Origin: Tolypothrix sp. PCC 7910
GTDB lineage: Bacteria > Cyanobacteriota > Cyanobacteriia > Cyanobacteriales > Nostocaceae
DNA length: 64,000 nucleotides
Direction of reading: 5' to 3'
Assembly: GCF_011769525.1 (NCBI RefSeq)
Contig: NZ_CP050440.1
Span: 3,845,501 to 3,909,500, forward strand
Under the pieces are notes generated by a model. It saw only the letters and a list, made by a program, of their open reading frames with translations, was not told the DNA's origin and made no database searches. Numbering within the stretch: the first letter of the stretch is position 1; every line of letters starts with the position of its first letter. The position numbers and the translations under genes are program-made. Shown here in pieces: positions 62,796 through 64,000 of the stretch.

Positions 62796-64000
62796 ATGTC
62801 TGAAATTGTTATTAGAGTAGAAAATCTTAGTAAGAAATATATTATTGGACACCAACAGCAGGAACGTTACACTTCATTGCGAGATGTGATTGCTAATGGC
62901 GCTAAAGGTTTGCTTAGTTCGTTTCAAAATCAAAAACATAACATTCAAAATCCGCAAGAAGAGTTTTGGGCGCTAAAAGATGTTTCATTTGAGATTAAGC
63001 AGGGCGCTAGAATTGGCATAATTGGACACAATGGTGCTGGTAAATCAACTTTGTTAAAAATTCTCAGTCGGATTACTGAGCCAACAAAAGGACGCATCAA
63101 TATTAAGGGACGGGTTGCTAGTTTATTAGAAGTAGGTACAGGCTTTCATCCAGAATTGACAGGTCGAGAGAATATACTTCTTAATGGTGCAATTCTGGGG
63201 ATGAGTAAAGTTGAGATACAAGATAAGTTTGATGAGATAGTTGCGTTTGCAGATGTAGAGAAATTTCTAGATACCCCAGTCAAGCGATATTCTTCGGGGA
63301 TGTATGTGCGGTTGGCATTTGCGGTAGCGGCGCATTTAGAACCGGAAATTTTGATTATAGATGAAGTACTCGCAGTGGGGGATGCTCAATTTCAAAAGAA
63401 GTGTTTAGGAAAGATGGAAGCAGTTGGTAAAGAAGGGCGAACTGTGTTGTTTGTTAGCCATAATATGACAGCATTAAGAAGTTTATGCGATCGCGCTCTT
63501 CTTCTCAGATCAGGGTGTGTAGTATCTGAAGGTGAAACGAATCGGATTATTTCTGATTATTTGGAAACTCTCAACACATCTATGGTTATGGAAAAGTGCT
63601 GGGATGATCCTAACACTGCTCCCGGTAATGAAAAAGTTCGGTTGAATTATATTGCTATTTTTCCTGACAACGAAGATTTATCTCATGAAATTAATATAAA
63701 AACTCCTTTAAGGATTGACTTCAGATATTGGAATTATCTTGATGGCGCAATTCTAAACTTAAGCTTGCATCTATATAATCTTGAAGGGCTTTGTATTTTT
63801 AATTCAGTTTCTAATCCCGCAGCTACTCCTTCAGGATTAATCAAAAGCATTTGCTATTTGCCTAATAATTTTTTAAATGATGGAAGTTATCAAATAATGA
63901 TAATGATTGTTCAGGATACATCCATTCCTATTTACACGTCTAATGATTTAATAAGTTTTAATGTAAATGATATTGAGAGAGAAGGAAATTGGCATGGTAA
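62796..64000 (+). CDS. ABC polysaccharide export ATPase (Wzt-like), cut by window end
   Basis: The frame opens at ATG 62796 and is still open at 64000, giving 401 codons so far. Residues 1-240 are the ATPase: Walker A GHNGAGKSTLL, ENILLNGAILGMS after the Q-loop, signature YSSGMYVRLAFAVA, Walker B ILIIDEVLAVGD and the switch in FVSHNM. From about residue 260 a second, beta-rich domain begins (VRLNYIAIFPDNED), as in Wzt proteins whose C-terminal domain binds the modified glycan end. It pairs with the Wzm-like permease just upstream. The C-terminus is outside the window. Confidence 0.92.
   Translation, partial: MSEIVIRVENLSKKYIIGHQQQERYTSLRDVIANGAKGLLSSFQNQKHNIQNPQEEFWALKDVSFEIKQGARIGIIGHNGAGKSTLLKILSRITEPTKGRINIKGRVASLLEVGTGFHPELTGRENILLNGAILGMSKVEIQDKFDEIVAFADVEKFLDTPVKRYSSGMYVRLAFAVAAHLEPEILIIDEVLAVGDAQFQKKCLGKMEAVGKEGRTVLFVSHNMTALRSLCDRALLLRSGCVVSEGETNRIISDYLETLNTSMVMEKCWDDPNTAPGNEKVRLNYIAIFPDNEDLSHEINIKTPLRIDFRYWNYLDGAILNLSLHLYNLEGLCIFNSVSNPAATPSGLIKSICYLPNNFLNDGSYQIMIMIVQDTSIPIYTSNDLISFNVNDIEREGNWHG

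Overview
The window looks like chromosomal DNA of a filamentous, probably nostocalean, cyanobacterium. The octamer GCGATCGC (HIP1) recurs in genes and spacers, heptamer repeats of the TTACCCA, ATTGGTA, AATGCCC and AGAGTCA types fill many gaps, GC-rich mosaic repeats interrupt AT-rich spacers, and the proteins are of cyanobacterial type (a DUF6816-like lumen protein, a DICT-type kinase, a DUF2993 protein). I see no rRNA, CRISPR array, prophage or replication origin.

Positions 1-27 kb hold many short transcription units. They are: a membrane/lipid-binding gene pair, a two-domain hemerythrin-like protein, a RelE/YefM-type toxin-antitoxin pair with two TGTACA operators, an M20 amidohydrolase, a secreted pentapeptide-repeat protein, an intact IS5-family insertion with a 3-bp target duplication, galactokinase with a cupin, and an ATP-grasp enzyme divergent from an SDR that has His in place of the catalytic Tyr. 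Next come a GNAT, a Rieske ferredoxin and a four-gene group encoding a small GTPase, a roadblock protein, a protoglobin and a V4R-like protein. A lumen protein, an ABC exporter, tRNA-Tyr and tRNA-Thr, a frameshifted nuclease-like gene, an ankyrin protein, a UBP zinc finger and an S4 protein follow. The last unit is an RNA end-healing and sealing pair (RNA ligase plus HD-Pnk).

Positions 27-43 kb are a surface-polysaccharide locus, almost entirely on the minus strand. In transcription order it has a Wzz-type copolymerase, a Wzy-like polymerase, a Wzx-like flippase, a GT4, two tandem duplicated GT2s, an IS630 remnant, a secreted GH74-like beta-propeller hydrolase, a histidine kinase with a LuxR-type regulator, a WecG/TagA/CpsF transferase and a polyprenyl-phosphate sugar transferase.

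Positions 43-54 kb return to housekeeping and signalling: a PaaK-like ligase, a glutaredoxin-like protein, MurE, two convergent and atypical histidine kinases (one lacks the phospho-acceptor His, the other has no visible G1 box), a BON-domain lipoprotein with 22-residue repeats, a PsiE-like protein and an MMADHC-like protein.

Positions 54-64 kb start a second polysaccharide module. It has a Wzc-type tyrosine autokinase, then, after 2 kb of repeat-rich non-coding DNA, a GT4, a small zinc-ribbon-like protein, GDP-mannose 4,6-dehydratase and an ABC export pair (Wzm and a Wzt cut by the window end). Both Wzx/Wzy-type and ABC-type export genes are therefore present.

The non-coding DNA contains a small MITE family. 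Three copies of 115-122 bp, each flanked by TAA, occur at 5894, 52336 and 53472. One sits inside an older repeat whose uninterrupted paralogue is present at 48.5 kb, and one abuts the stop codon of the gene before it. Two further MITE-like elements lie at 56.9 and 58.0 kb.
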